From Comamonas_F sp047606565 (GTDB taxonomy: Bacteria > Pseudomonadota > Gammaproteobacteria > Burkholderiales > Burkholderiaceae_C): DNA of 32,942 nucleotides. Shown piece after piece: positions 19,813 to 27,729 of the stretch; position 1 is the first letter of the stretch; every line of letters starts with the position of its first letter. The translations under genes were made by a program, and so were the position numbers. Under the pieces are notes generated by a model that was not told where the DNA came from, did not search any database, and saw only the letters and a list, made by a program, of their open reading frames with translations. The stretch lies in NCBI GenBank assembly GCA_047606565.1, contig JASGEH010000014.1:1-32942 (forward strand). Reading direction: 5' to 3'.

Positions 19813-19890
19813 ATCCACCGTCGTACGGCCCGGGGACTCGCCGCTGGCCACTCCCACTCGCCATTCCCCATTCGGGACCATCCTCGCCAG

Positions 19891-19921
19891 AAAAAAAGCC
19901 CGATGCGGGATGCATCGGGCT
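19891..19921 (-). terminator. Rho-independent terminator of the histone-H1-like gene
   Basis: A perfect 10-bp stem, AGCCCGATGC paired with GCATCGGGCT, around a 5-nt loop. On the minus strand it is followed by a run of seven T. It is placed 25 bp after the stop of the H1-like gene. Confidence 0.92.
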
Positions 19922-19946
19922 CGTCTTGCTGCGCGCGGCCCTGGTA

Positions 19947-20669
19947 TCAGGGCTTGGGCGTGGTGGGGAAGGGCCAGGCGGCCTGCGGGTTCAGCGTGGT
20001 TTCCGCGGCGGGAGCGGCCGCGGGCTTCTTGGCGACTGCTTTCTTGGGTGCGGCGGGCTTCTTGGCGGGGGCCGGGGCCGGCTTGGCCGTGGCCTTGGGG
20101 GCGGCCGTGGTCTTGGGCGCGGCGGCTTTCTTGGCGACCGGTGCGGCAGCCTTTTTCGGGGCAACCTTGGTGGCCGCGACCTTCGGCGTCACGGCCTTGG
20201 TGGCGGGAGCGGCGGTTTTCTTGGCCGGTGCAGTGGCCTTCTTGGCAGGGGCTGCGGCCTTCTTGGCGGGAGCCTTGGTGGCGACGGCCTTCTTGGCGGG
20301 TGCAGTCACTTTCTTGGCCGCAGGCGCCTTCTTGGCGGGAGCGGCGGCCTTCTTCGCAGGAGCCGCCGCCTTCTTCGCAGGGGCTGCTGCCTTCTTGGCA
20401 GGGGCCTTGGTGGCGACAGCCTTCTTGGCGGGCGCGGCGGCCTTCTTGGCAGGGGCTGCAGCCTTCTTGGTGGTGGTGGCCTTGGCGGCCGTGGTCTTGC
20501 TGGTCGCCGTGGCCTTGGTGGCGGGGGCGACAGCCTTCTTGGCTGTGGTCGCCTTGGCGGTCACAGTTTTCTTGGTGGGCTCGGCCACCGTCTTGGTGGC
20601 GCTCTTCTTGGCGGATGTCGCCTTGGTCGTCGCGGTCTTGCCGGCCGCAGTCTTCTTTGCAGTTGCCAT
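19947..20669 (-). CDS. Histone H1-like repetitive Lys/Ala/Pro protein (AlgP/PhaF-tail-like)
   Basis: 240 residues, almost entirely Lys, Ala, Pro, Thr and Val, with only two acidic residues. The ATG at 20669 has AAGGAG about 6 nt upstream; six extra in-frame codons upstream are ignored. Residues 69-155 are built of A-A-P-A-K-K-like units resembling the C-terminal domain of eukaryotic H1 and of AlgP in Pseudomonas. Such proteins bind DNA non-specifically and act as nucleoid or global regulators. The last 15 residues (L-N-P-Q-A-A-W-P-F-P and on) are non-repetitive and look conserved. Residues 80-101 recur exactly at 124-145. The gene stands alone with its own terminator and a long upstream region. 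The precise role is unknown. Confidence 0.85.
   Translation of the reverse strand: MATAKKTAAGKTATTKATSAKKSATKTVAEPTKKTVTAKATTAKKAVAPATKATATSKTTAAKATTTKKAAAPAKKAAAPAKKAVATKAPAKKAAAPAKKAAAPAKKAAAPAKKAPAAKKVTAPAKKAVATKAPAKKAAAPAKKATAPAKKTAAPATKAVTPKVAATKVAPKKAAAPVAKKAAAPKTTAAPKATAKPAPAPAKKPAAPKKAVAKKPAAAPAAETTLNPQAAWPFPTTPKP
20205..20465 (-). repeat. Intragenic repeat array coding for A-A-P-A-K-K units
   Basis: Degenerate repeats coding for A-P-A-K-K units, in multiples of three bases, within the H1-like gene. One segment of about 66 bp is present twice, offset by 132 bp. In-frame length change by recombination or slippage is plausible. Confidence 0.85.
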
Positions 20670-21191
20670 TTTTTTCTCCTTGATCAAGTTTCACGAAACG
20701 TCGCGAGCCGGCTGGGCGCTGGCCGCCAACGATTCACCGGCTGGCGCCACGGCTGCCAGAGGCATGCGTGCGGCCAGGCGCCATCGGGTGAATGGGGGAT
20801 GCGGCGACGGCCGGGTGTCTGGGCGTCGCGGCAGGGAAGGGACATCATCGGATGGACGGCGGTGCGTCGCTGGCGAGCGGCCGCATCGTGCGGCGGCTGG
20901 GTGGCGTGCGCGGCGATGCCGGCGATCGATTGGTGAGGAAGGTGGAGGGCCTGATGCATTACGCGGCCAGCAAGAAAAGGCTGCCGGCAGGGCGCGGACT
21001 CGTGCGACGCGGTGCGGCACGGACGGTGCGCGGATGCGGGGCGATGAGTGGCGTCGCAGGGATCAAGGGCATGGGGCTGGAGATCGGCATGGGGCATGGG
21101 TCATGCCTTGCTCAGATTATGAGAGTGGCTTGGTAAATTGAAAAGTCCCGGCTGGGCCGATGGCTGTTGTGGATACACGTCGCCGCTGATT
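20670..21191. other. Gene-poor interval upstream of the H1-like gene
   Basis: About 520 bp without a protein I recognise. Both strands have open frames of 100-140 codons but none shows family features or a good ribosome site. An inverted repeat GTTTC-AC-GAAAC lies at 20688-20699, just upstream of the H1-like ribosome site. A possible minus-strand promoter lies near 21116-21143. It may be a long 5' leader or contain an unannotated small RNA; I see nothing decisive. Confidence 0.5.
21116..21143 (-). promoter_or_regulatory. Possible sigma-70 promoter, minus strand
   Basis: Reading the minus strand, TTTCAA and CATAAT are separated by 16 nt. The -10 is close to consensus (5 of 6), the -35 poor (3 of 6). 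The local A+T richness stands out from its surroundings. It would give the H1-like gene a leader of more than 400 nt. Confidence 0.3.
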
Positions 21192-21803
21192 TCAGGGGTC
21201 GATTTGCAAGCCCGCGCTGTGCGTGAGCGCCTGCAGCCGCGGCCAGTCGAAGCCGGGGCCGGGGTCGCGCTTGCGGCCGGGCGCGATGTTCGAGTGGCTG
21301 GTGACGTGGCGCAGTGGGTAGCGCTGACGCAGGGCCAGGCAGAGCCAGCCGAGCGCGTCGTATTGCGGGGCCTCGAAATCCAGGCCCTCCAGGCCTTCGA
21401 GTTCGACGCCGATGGCGTAGTCGTTGCAGTTGGCGCGGCCCCGGTAGGCCGATGCGCCGGCATGCCAGGCGCGGCGGTCGGCATCGACGAATTGCCAGAT
21501 CGCACCATTGCGGCGAATGAAGAAGTGCGCCGAGACTTCGATGCCGCGGATACCTTCGTAGTAGGGGTGCGCGTGCCAGGGCAGCGTATTGGTGAACAGT
21601 TGGCGCACCGCATCGCCGCCGTATTCGCCGGGGGGCAGGCTGATCGAATGCACAACCAGCAAGTCGATGGCGGTGTCCGGCGGGCGCGGGCCATGGTTGG
21701 GCGAGTGCTCGTGCAGGCAGGGCCAGAGCCAGCCGCCGTGCCAGACGGGGTGCGGCGATGGGCCAGACGGCGAGGGGACGGGCGTGGTGCTGGCGCGAGG
21801 CAT
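21192..21803 (-). CDS. ampD: N-acetyl-anhydromuramoyl-L-alanine amidase AmpD
   Basis: 203 residues from the ATG at 21803; a TTG at 21845 would add 14 residues, and neither has a clear ribosome site. AmpD cleaves anhydro-muropeptides in the cytoplasm during peptidoglycan recycling, and its loss commonly derepresses AmpC beta-lactamase where AmpR is present. Probable zinc ligands are His52 (L-V-V-H-S), His170 and Asp180 (T-S-H-S-N-I-A-P-G-R-K-R-D-P-G-P), and the catalytic Glu lies in I-G-V-E-L-E-G (131-137). No signal peptide is seen. It is 70 bp downstream of the pilR-like gene on the same strand, the usual order. Confidence 0.95.
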   Translation of the reverse strand: MPRASTTPVPSPSGPSPHPVWHGGWLWPCLHEHSPNHGPRPPDTAIDLLVVHSISLPPGEYGGDAVRQLFTNTLPWHAHPYYEGIRGIEVSAHFFIRRNGAIWQFVDADRRAWHAGASAYRGRANCNDYAIGVELEGLEGLDFEAPQYDALGWLCLALRQRYPLRHVTSHSNIAPGRKRDPGPGFDWPRLQALTHSAGLQIDP

Positions 21804-21873
21804 GCGGTCTGGGTGGCGCGGTGAGGGCGAGTCGGGCGGTGGCAAGGAGAAGGGCGAGGAGCCGGCAGCGCCT

Positions 21874-23532
21874 TCAGCCCGGGAAGGTGGGCAGCGGCGT
21901 CAGGCGCAGGTTGTCGACCGGGTGGTCGGCGACGTGGCCGCTGTCCTGGGCTTCGATGGCGGCAATCGCCTGCAGCGTCAGGTTGTCGGGTTCCTGGCCG
22001 GGCACCTCGATGTTGAGCCGGGCGATGCGGTAGCGGATCTGGCGCAGGCTCAGGCCCAGCCGGGCGGCGGTGGCGGTGCGGTTGAATTGATGCGCTTCGA
22101 GCGCGCGGCGGATGATCTCCGCCTCGTAGGCATCGAGGTGGGCCTGCAGGTCGTGCGGGATGGCGGTGTGCGTGGCCGTGCTGCCTGCCGCGATGGGCTC
22201 GGCGCTGTGTCGCATGGCGTCAGTCGCACCGGACAGGGGCGTGGGGCTGGTCCGCGGCGAGCGGTCCGGCCACGCCGCGGGCTCGCGCCGTGCGGACGGC
22301 GCGGGCCAGGATGCATCGCCTGCGGCCGTGTCATCGAGCCCGCGCGGCATGTCGGGCACGAGCGAGGTGGACAGGCGGTGGCCGTCGCTCAAGGCGATGG
22401 CGCGGTGCAGCAGGTTTTCCAGTTCGCGCACGTTGCCGCGCAGCGGCTGGGCCATGAGCTGGGCGAGCAGATCGTCGCCCAGGGCGGGCGTGGGCAGGCC
22501 GCTGTCTTGCGCGATGCGCGCCAGCAGCGATTGGCACAGCAGCGGAATGTCCTCGCGGCGTTCGCGCAGCGCGGGCAGGGCGATGTCGATGACGTTGAGC
22601 CGGTAGAACAGATCGCGCCGGAACAGGCCTGCGCTGACGCCGGTGGCGAGGTCCTTGTGGGTGGCGCTGACGATGCGCACGTCGACCGTGAATTCCTGTG
22701 TCGAGCCGAGCGGCCGGACCACGCGTTCCTGGATGGCGCGCAGCAGCTTGGCCTGCATGGGCAGTGGCAGGTCGCCGATTTCGTCGAGGAAGAGGGTGCC
22801 GCCATGCGCGGCCTGGAAGAAGCCGTCGCGGTCGTGCGTGGCGCCGGTGAAGGCGCCCTTGCGCGAGCCGAAGAACTCGGCCTCGAGCAGGTTCTCCGGA
22901 ATGGCGCTGCAGTTGACGGCGACGAAAGGGCCTTCGGCGCGATGGCTGCAGGTGTGCACGGCGCGGGCGGCGAGCTCCTTGCCCGTACCCGATTCGCCCT
23001 GGATCAACACCGGCGCCATGCTGCGTGCGACGCGCTGGATGCGCGCGCGCACGGCCTGCATGGACGCCGACTCGCCCGCCAGCCGGTGCAGGGCGGCCGC
23101 CGCCGTGTCGGGCACGCCATGCGCACTGGCGCGGGCCACGGACGGCGTGCCGTCGCGCTCCTGCTGAATGGCCGAAGCCACGCTGCGCCGCAACTGCGAC
23201 AGGTCGATGGGCTTGGTCAGGTAGTCGAAGGCGCCGGCTTTGAGGGCGCTGACGGCACTCTCGGCCGAGCCGTCGGCGGTGATGATGAGGCAGCGCTCGC
23301 GCCGCCCGGGTGCCTGCACGGCCTCCAGCAGCGCCAGGCCGGTGCCATCGGGCAGGCTCATGTCGGCGATGATCGCGTCGTAGGGCTGCTGCTGCAGGCA
23401 CAGCAAGCCGGTGGCCACGTCGTCGGCGGTATCAACCTGGTGGCCTTCGCGCAGCAAGGTCAGCTCATAGAGCGTACGGAGGTCCGGTTCGTCCTCGACG
23501 ACCAGGATGCGTGCGGCGACTGACGAAATCAT
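21874..23532 (-). CDS. pilR: Sigma-54-dependent response regulator, PilR-like
   Basis: 552 residues. The receiver has V-V-E-D-E-P at 11-16, phospho-site Asp57 in I-A-D-M-S-L-P-D-G, and Lys107 in T-K-P-I-D. The AAA+ domain has Walker A G-E-S-G-T-G-K-E at 179-186, the sigma-54 contact loop G-A-F-T-G-A at 226-231 and Walker B G-G-T-L-F-L-D-E-I-G-D at 244-254. A Fis-type helix-turn-helix lies near the C-terminus (T-A-A-R-L-G-L-S-L-R-Q-I-R-Y-R). PilR activates pilin transcription with RpoN. The C-terminal tail of about 35 residues after the HTH is unusual. The partner kinase gene pilS, normally just upstream, is absent: only 41 bp separate this start from the stop of the PP0621-family gene. Confidence 0.9.
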   Translation of the reverse strand: MISSVAARILVVEDEPDLRTLYELTLLREGHQVDTADDVATGLLCLQQQPYDAIIADMSLPDGTGLALLEAVQAPGRRERCLIITADGSAESAVSALKAGAFDYLTKPIDLSQLRRSVASAIQQERDGTPSVARASAHGVPDTAAAALHRLAGESASMQAVRARIQRVARSMAPVLIQGESGTGKELAARAVHTCSHRAEGPFVAVNCSAIPENLLEAEFFGSRKGAFTGATHDRDGFFQAAHGGTLFLDEIGDLPLPMQAKLLRAIQERVVRPLGSTQEFTVDVRIVSATHKDLATGVSAGLFRRDLFYRLNVIDIALPALRERREDIPLLCQSLLARIAQDSGLPTPALGDDLLAQLMAQPLRGNVRELENLLHRAIALSDGHRLSTSLVPDMPRGLDDTAAGDASWPAPSARREPAAWPDRSPRTSPTPLSGATDAMRHSAEPIAAGSTATHTAIPHDLQAHLDAYEAEIIRRALEAHQFNRTATAARLGLSLRQIRYRIARLNIEVPGQEPDNLTLQAIAAIEAQDSGHVADHPVDNLRLTPLPTFPG

Positions 23533-23573
23533 CCACCGATTATGGCGCTAATCGGGGGCCGTAAACCAAGGCG

Positions 23574-23867
23574 TCAACGGCCGCCTGTAGGCTGGGCGGA
23601 AGGGCCGCCGGCGCTCGCTTCCTCGAAGTGTGGCTGGCCACAGTAATGCGTGCCGTGGGCGCTCAGCGCATCCTGCCGGGGCAGGTGCAGGCCGCAGACC
23701 GCGCAGCGCACCATAGGCTGGGGCGCGGCCAGCCTGCGCCGGCCGGGCGTGGCGGACGCACGGCGGGGATTCTTGTGGGCGGCGCGGCCTTGGCCGTCAT
23801 CGGAATGGCGCGAGCGCCAGAGCCAGGCGGCGAACAGCGCCACCAGCAGCAGGACCAGGAGTTTCAT
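23574..23867 (-). CDS. PP0621-family small membrane/zinc-ribbon-like protein
   Basis: 97 residues. It starts with a single hydrophobic helix (M-K-L-L-V-L-L-L-V-A-L-F-A-A-W-L-W), then a basic linker. A short cysteine module follows: C-A-V-C-G-L-H-L-P, then Y-C-G-Q-P-H-F about 20 residues later. This is the pattern of the PP0621 family next to pilS/pilR and ccsA-like genes in pseudomonads and Burkholderiales. The cysteines and histidines suggest a small metal site. Function unknown. It is 21 bp downstream of the CcsA-like gene and probably co-transcribed. Confidence 0.75.
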   Translation of the reverse strand: MKLLVLLLVALFAAWLWRSRHSDDGQGRAAHKNPRRASATPGRRRLAAPQPMVRCAVCGLHLPRQDALSAHGTHYCGQPHFEEASAGGPSAQPTGGR

Positions 23868-23888
23868 GGACGGACCGTCAACACGTTC

Positions 23889-24698
23889 TTAAAAGGGCAA
23901 GGTCTTGTGCAGCACGACTTCGAGCACGAAGCGCGAGCCCACGTAGGCCAGCAGCAGCAGGGCGGCGCCCAGGTAGAGCACGCGCACGGCGGTGCGGCCG
24001 CGCCAGCCGAAGCGGCGCCGCCCGGTCAGCAGGGTGGCGAAGGCCAGCCAGGCCAACACCGAGAACACGGTCTTGTGTTCCCACTTCCAGTAGCTCCAGC
24101 GGCTGCCCAGGCTTTCGCCGAACAGCCAGCCAGCCGCCAGCGTGGCCGTGAGCAGCACGAAGCCAGCCTGCACGAAACGGAAGGTCAGCCGCTCCAGGGT
24201 CAGCAGCGGCAGGCCGTCGGCGGGCTGCAGCGCGTGGCGCATGTGCTGCTCGGCGCGCTGCAGCAGCCAGGCGTGCACCACGGCGGCGGCGAACAGGCCG
24301 TAGGAGGCGATGCCCAGCGCCCAGTGCAGCGGAAGCCAGGGCGATTCGTCGATGCGCGTGGGCGTGCCGGGCACGAGCACGGCCAGCAGCACCGCCGCCG
24401 CCGCGAAGGCGGCCAGCGTCCAGCGCGTGCGCAGCTGCGGGTAGAAGCGGCTTTCCACGCCGTAGACCGTCAGCACCAGCCAGGCCGTCATCGACAGCGC
24501 GGGTGCGAAGCCGAAGCGGGGCGGCTGGTTCAGCACGGCCGCCAGCAGCGCCGCCGCGTGCAGCAGCCAGGCCGCCAGCAGCCAGCCCCGCTGTGCTGCA
24601 GCGCCCAGCCGGGACGCCGCCAGGGCTGGGACGGCATAGGCGACCGCAGCGCCGAGGCTGAGCCACAGGCAGGGGGCGGAGACAGGCTCTAGAATCAT
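23889..24698 (-). CDS. CcsA/YpjD-like cytochrome c assembly-family membrane protein
   Basis: 269 residues with about eight membrane helices, of the CcmC/CcsA/YpjD superfamily. Candidate haem-ligand histidines occur in P-L-H-W-A-L-G and W-E-H-K-T-V-F-S-V-L-A-W, and the end reads F-G-W-R-G-R-T-A-V-R then Y-V-G-S-R-F-V-L-E. In this genomic position, beside ffh, the protein is usually annotated as cytochrome c assembly or inner-membrane YpjD; a true haem-handling role is not proven. The start is the ATG at 24698; a GTG two codons earlier is possible. It is divergent from ffh and heads the run to the PP0621, pilR and ampD genes. Confidence 0.85.
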   Translation of the reverse strand: MILEPVSAPCLWLSLGAAVAYAVPALAASRLGAAAQRGWLLAAWLLHAAALLAAVLNQPPRFGFAPALSMTAWLVLTVYGVESRFYPQLRTRWTLAAFAAAAVLLAVLVPGTPTRIDESPWLPLHWALGIASYGLFAAAVVHAWLLQRAEQHMRHALQPADGLPLLTLERLTFRFVQAGFVLLTATLAAGWLFGESLGSRWSYWKWEHKTVFSVLAWLAFATLLTGRRRFGWRGRTAVRVLYLGAALLLLAYVGSRFVLEVVLHKTLPF

Positions 24699-24845
24699 GC
24701 TCACAGTTTATGCCCGTTCGGGCCGGCTCGCCGGCACCGGCGGCGGGCCTGTCCGGGGCCTGCGGCCCACGCGTCTGGCCGGCGTCCGCTCTTCGCCGCC
24801 TCTGTCTCTCCCGTCCCCGTCTTTCCTCCTTCTCCTCTTCATCCC

Positions 24846-26228
24846 ATGGCTTCAGCCCTTTCGGAAAAACTCTCGCGCGTCGTCAAGCAGATGCGTGGCC
24901 AGTCGCGCATCACCGAGTCCAACGTGCAGGACATGCTGCGCGAGGTGCGCATGGCGCTGCTCGAAGCCGACGTGGCGCTGCCCGTGGTGCGCGACTTCAT
25001 CGCCCGCGTCAAGGACAAGGCGCTGGGCCAGGATGTGGTCGGCTCGCTGTCGCCCGGCCAGGCGCTGGTCGGCGTGGTCAACAAGGAACTCGCGGCCACC
25101 ATGGGCGAGGGCGTGGCCGACATCAACCTCAACGCCCAGCCGCCGGCGGTGATCCTGATGGCCGGCCTGCAGGGCGCGGGCAAGACCACCACCACGGCCA
25201 AGCTCGCGCGCCACCTGATGGGCAAGCGCAAGAAGAAGGTGCTGACCGTCTCGGGCGACGTCTACCGGCCCGCCGCCATCGAGCAGCTCAAGACCGTGAC
25301 CGCGCAGGCCGGTGCCGAGTGGTTCCCCAGCACGCCCGACCAAAAGCCGGTGGAGATCGCGCGCGCCGCGCTCGACTACGCGAAGAAGCACTTCTTCGAC
25401 GTGCTGCTGGTCGATACCGCCGGCCGGCTGGCGATCGACGAGGCGCTGATGGCCGAGATCCAGCAACTGCACGCCGTGCTCAATCCGGTCGAGACGCTGT
25501 TCGTGGTCGATGCCATGCAGGGGCAGGACGCCATCAACACCGCCCGCGCGTTCAAGGAAGCGCTGCCGCTGACCGGCATCGTGCTGACCAAGCTCGACGG
25601 CGACTCGCGCGGCGGCGCGGCGCTGTCGGTGCGGCAGGTGACCGGCGCGCCGATCAAGTTCGCCGGCGTCTCCGAAAAGCTCGACGGCCTGGAGGTGTTC
25701 GACGCCGAGCGCCACGCCGGCCGCATCCTGGGCATGGGCGACATCGTGGCGCTGGTCGAGCAGGTCTCGCAGGGCGTGGACCTGGCCGCGGCCCAGAAGC
25801 TGGCGGCCAAGGTCAAGAGCGGCGACGGCTTCGACCTCAACGACTTCCTTCTGCAGATCCAGCAGATGAAGGGCATGGGCGGCCTCTCCAGCCTGATGGA
25901 CAAGCTGCCCGCGCAGTTCGCGGCCAAGGCCTCGGACGCCGATCTCTCGCGCGCCGAGAAGGACATCAAGCGCAAGGAAGGCATCATCCAGAGCATGACG
26001 CCGCAGGAACGCCGCAAGCCCGATCTCATCAAGGCCAGCCGCAAGCGCCGCATCGCCGCCGGCGCGGGGGTGCAGGTTCAGGACGTCAACCGCATGCTCA
26101 AGGAATTCGACCAGATGCAGGGCATGATGAAGAAGATGAAGGGCGGCGGCCTCATGAAGATGATGAAGCGCATGGGCGGCATGAAGGGCATGGGCGGCGG
26201 CGGATTTCCGGGCATGCCCAAGTTCTGA
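24846..26228 (+). CDS. ffh: Signal recognition particle protein Ffh
   Basis: 460 residues. It is the GTPase subunit of SRP that binds signal sequences and 4.5S RNA and docks on FtsY. An N domain is followed by the G domain with G-L-Q-G-A-G-K-T-T-T near 106-115, D-T-A-G-R-L, and T-K-L-D-G-D-S-R-G-G. A methionine-rich M domain ends in Met/Gly/Lys repeats and G-M-P-K-F. The ATG at 24846 follows a pyrimidine-rich leader with no recognisable Shine-Dalgarno. Monocistronic here; the SRP RNA gene is not in the window. It ends 22 bp from the convergent CoA-transferase gene. Confidence 0.98.
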   Translation: MASALSEKLSRVVKQMRGQSRITESNVQDMLREVRMALLEADVALPVVRDFIARVKDKALGQDVVGSLSPGQALVGVVNKELAATMGEGVADINLNAQPPAVILMAGLQGAGKTTTTAKLARHLMGKRKKKVLTVSGDVYRPAAIEQLKTVTAQAGAEWFPSTPDQKPVEIARAALDYAKKHFFDVLLVDTAGRLAIDEALMAEIQQLHAVLNPVETLFVVDAMQGQDAINTARAFKEALPLTGIVLTKLDGDSRGGAALSVRQVTGAPIKFAGVSEKLDGLEVFDAERHAGRILGMGDIVALVEQVSQGVDLAAAQKLAAKVKSGDGFDLNDFLLQIQQMKGMGGLSSLMDKLPAQFAAKASDADLSRAEKDIKRKEGIIQSMTPQERRKPDLIKASRKRRIAAGAGVQVQDVNRMLKEFDQMQGMMKKMKGGGLMKMMKRMGGMKGMGGGGFPGMPKF

Positions 26229-26250
26229 TGCCGGTCCGTGCCGGCCGCCC

Positions 26251-27627
26251 TCACCAGCACGGCGCGTCGGCCCCCGGCGGCACGGACGGCCGGGCGTAGC
26301 CGGCTGGCGTTGCGCTCAACTGCATGCTGGGGCGCACCGCGCGCAGCAGGCCGAAGCCCGAGGGTTCGCTGACCAGCCACGGGGCCAGGTCCGGCGCGGT
26401 GGCATTCAAGCCGCCCGCGATGCGGCCCAGACCGCGCAGCCAGTGCCCGGTCTGCGCCAGCGACACCTGCACGTGCCAGCTTCCGCCCTCGCGCTGCTGG
26501 CGCCACAGCGCGGCAGCCGCGCCGTAGGCCATCAGGTAGCCGCTGGCCTGGTCGAGGATCTGCATTGGCAGCGCGCGCGGCTCGCCGTCGCCGGCGGCTT
26601 CGCCCTCCGCCTGGTTGAAGCCCATGGCGGTCTGCACCAGCGAATCGAAGCCGCGCCGGCTGGCCCAGGGCCCCTGCGGACCGTAGGCAGTGAGCGAGAC
26701 GACCACCAGCCCGGGCCGGCGCGCGGCCAGCGCCTCGGGCGCGTAGCCCAGGGCGGCGAGGCCGCCGGGCCGGTAGCCCTGGGAGAAGACATGGGCGTCC
26801 TCGACCAGCCGCCACAGCGTCTGGCGGCCGGCTTCGGTGCGCAGGTCGACATGCGCCGACCGCTTGCCACGGCTGGTTTCGGCGATGGCCGCAATGTTGG
26901 GCAGGTGGGGCGAGTTGACCAGCATCACGTCGGCGCCGAGCGCGGCCAGCGCCCGCCCGCCGACCGGGCCGGCCAAGATGCGGGTGAGATCGAGCACGCG
27001 CAGGCCATCGAGCGGCCGGGCGCCCGCGGCCAGGGCCGGCAGGGGTCGCGGCGGGGCGTCGCCGATCCGGGTGATCGTCAGCAGGGGCTGCGCGGCCACG
27101 GCCTGGCCCTGCGGTGTCGCGTCCCACTCGGCGAAGCTGCGCCGTGCCGTGGCCACCAATCCGCGCTCGGCGCTGGCCTGCTCGAAATCCAGGGCTTTCC
27201 AGCCCAGCAAGGCCCGCTGCGCGTCCGCGCGCGTGGCCGAGGCGGGGTCGAGCCCCAGCAGGCGCAGCGCGCCGTCGCGGTGATGGCGGAAATTGGTGTG
27301 CAGGCGCACGTGGCCGTCGGCGCAGCGGTACAGGCCCGCGTAAGCGTCCCAAAGCTGGGGCTCTCGTCCATCGAGCGTGAACCAGCCCGTGCATTCGGCG
27401 GCCGCATGCGCCAGCTCCACGGCGACGCGTTGGCGCTCGGCACCCCGCGCGCAAGCCAGCTCGCATGCGGCAAGCGCGGCGGCCGCGATGCTGGTTTGCG
27501 CGGCGGTGCCGACGGCGAACGATGAGGGAAACACGGGATCGAGGCCCGAGAGATCGACTTCGTTCAGCATTTGCGGCGGCAGTCCGCCCAGACGCCACAG
27601 CGCACGCAGCGCCTCATGGGGATGCAT
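26251..27627 (-). CDS. CaiB/BaiF-type CoA transferase with rearranged segment order
   Basis: 458 residues. The ATG at 27627 has AAGGAG 6 nt upstream, so the start is firm. Class III CoA transferases normally begin within about 10-15 residues of L-D-L-T-R-x-L-A-G-P. Here that motif is at 212-221, followed by the usual G-A-D-V, G-K-R-S and R-P-G-G-L-x-x-L-G-Y blocks and a candidate catalytic Asp359 (I-L-D-Q-A-S-G). Residues 35-185 instead resemble the part of the family that normally comes after this region (small domain with A-D-G-H-V-R-L and the S-F-A-E-W block). The expected Glu after G-A-D-V-x-x-V is Asn here. Substrate unknown. It lies 102 bp downstream of the deaminase gene on the same strand. 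Confidence 0.8.
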   Translation of the reverse strand: MHPHEALRALWRLGGLPPQMLNEVDLSGLDPVFPSSFAVGTAAQTSIAAAALAACELACARGAERQRVAVELAHAAAECTGWFTLDGREPQLWDAYAGLYRCADGHVRLHTNFRHHRDGALRLLGLDPASATRADAQRALLGWKALDFEQASAERGLVATARRSFAEWDATPQGQAVAAQPLLTITRIGDAPPRPLPALAAGARPLDGLRVLDLTRILAGPVGGRALAALGADVMLVNSPHLPNIAAIAETSRGKRSAHVDLRTEAGRQTLWRLVEDAHVFSQGYRPGGLAALGYAPEALAARRPGLVVVSLTAYGPQGPWASRRGFDSLVQTAMGFNQAEGEAAGDGEPRALPMQILDQASGYLMAYGAAAALWRQQREGGSWHVQVSLAQTGHWLRGLGRIAGGLNATAPDLAPWLVSEPSGFGLLRAVRPSMQLSATPAGYARPSVPPGADAPCW

Positions 27628-27729
27628 CGCCAACTCCTTGGAAAAACCGCGGCCTGAACGCGGGCCACGGCGAGAGAGTATGCGACACAGGACGGACGCG
27701 CGCAGGCCCTGCGCGGCGGGCTTGCTGCG

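Noticed and set aside
20205..20465. Regularly spaced repeats that could suggest a CRISPR array
   Set aside because: The units are codon-phased, code for A-P-A-K-K and lie inside a protein gene; no spacers or cas genes.
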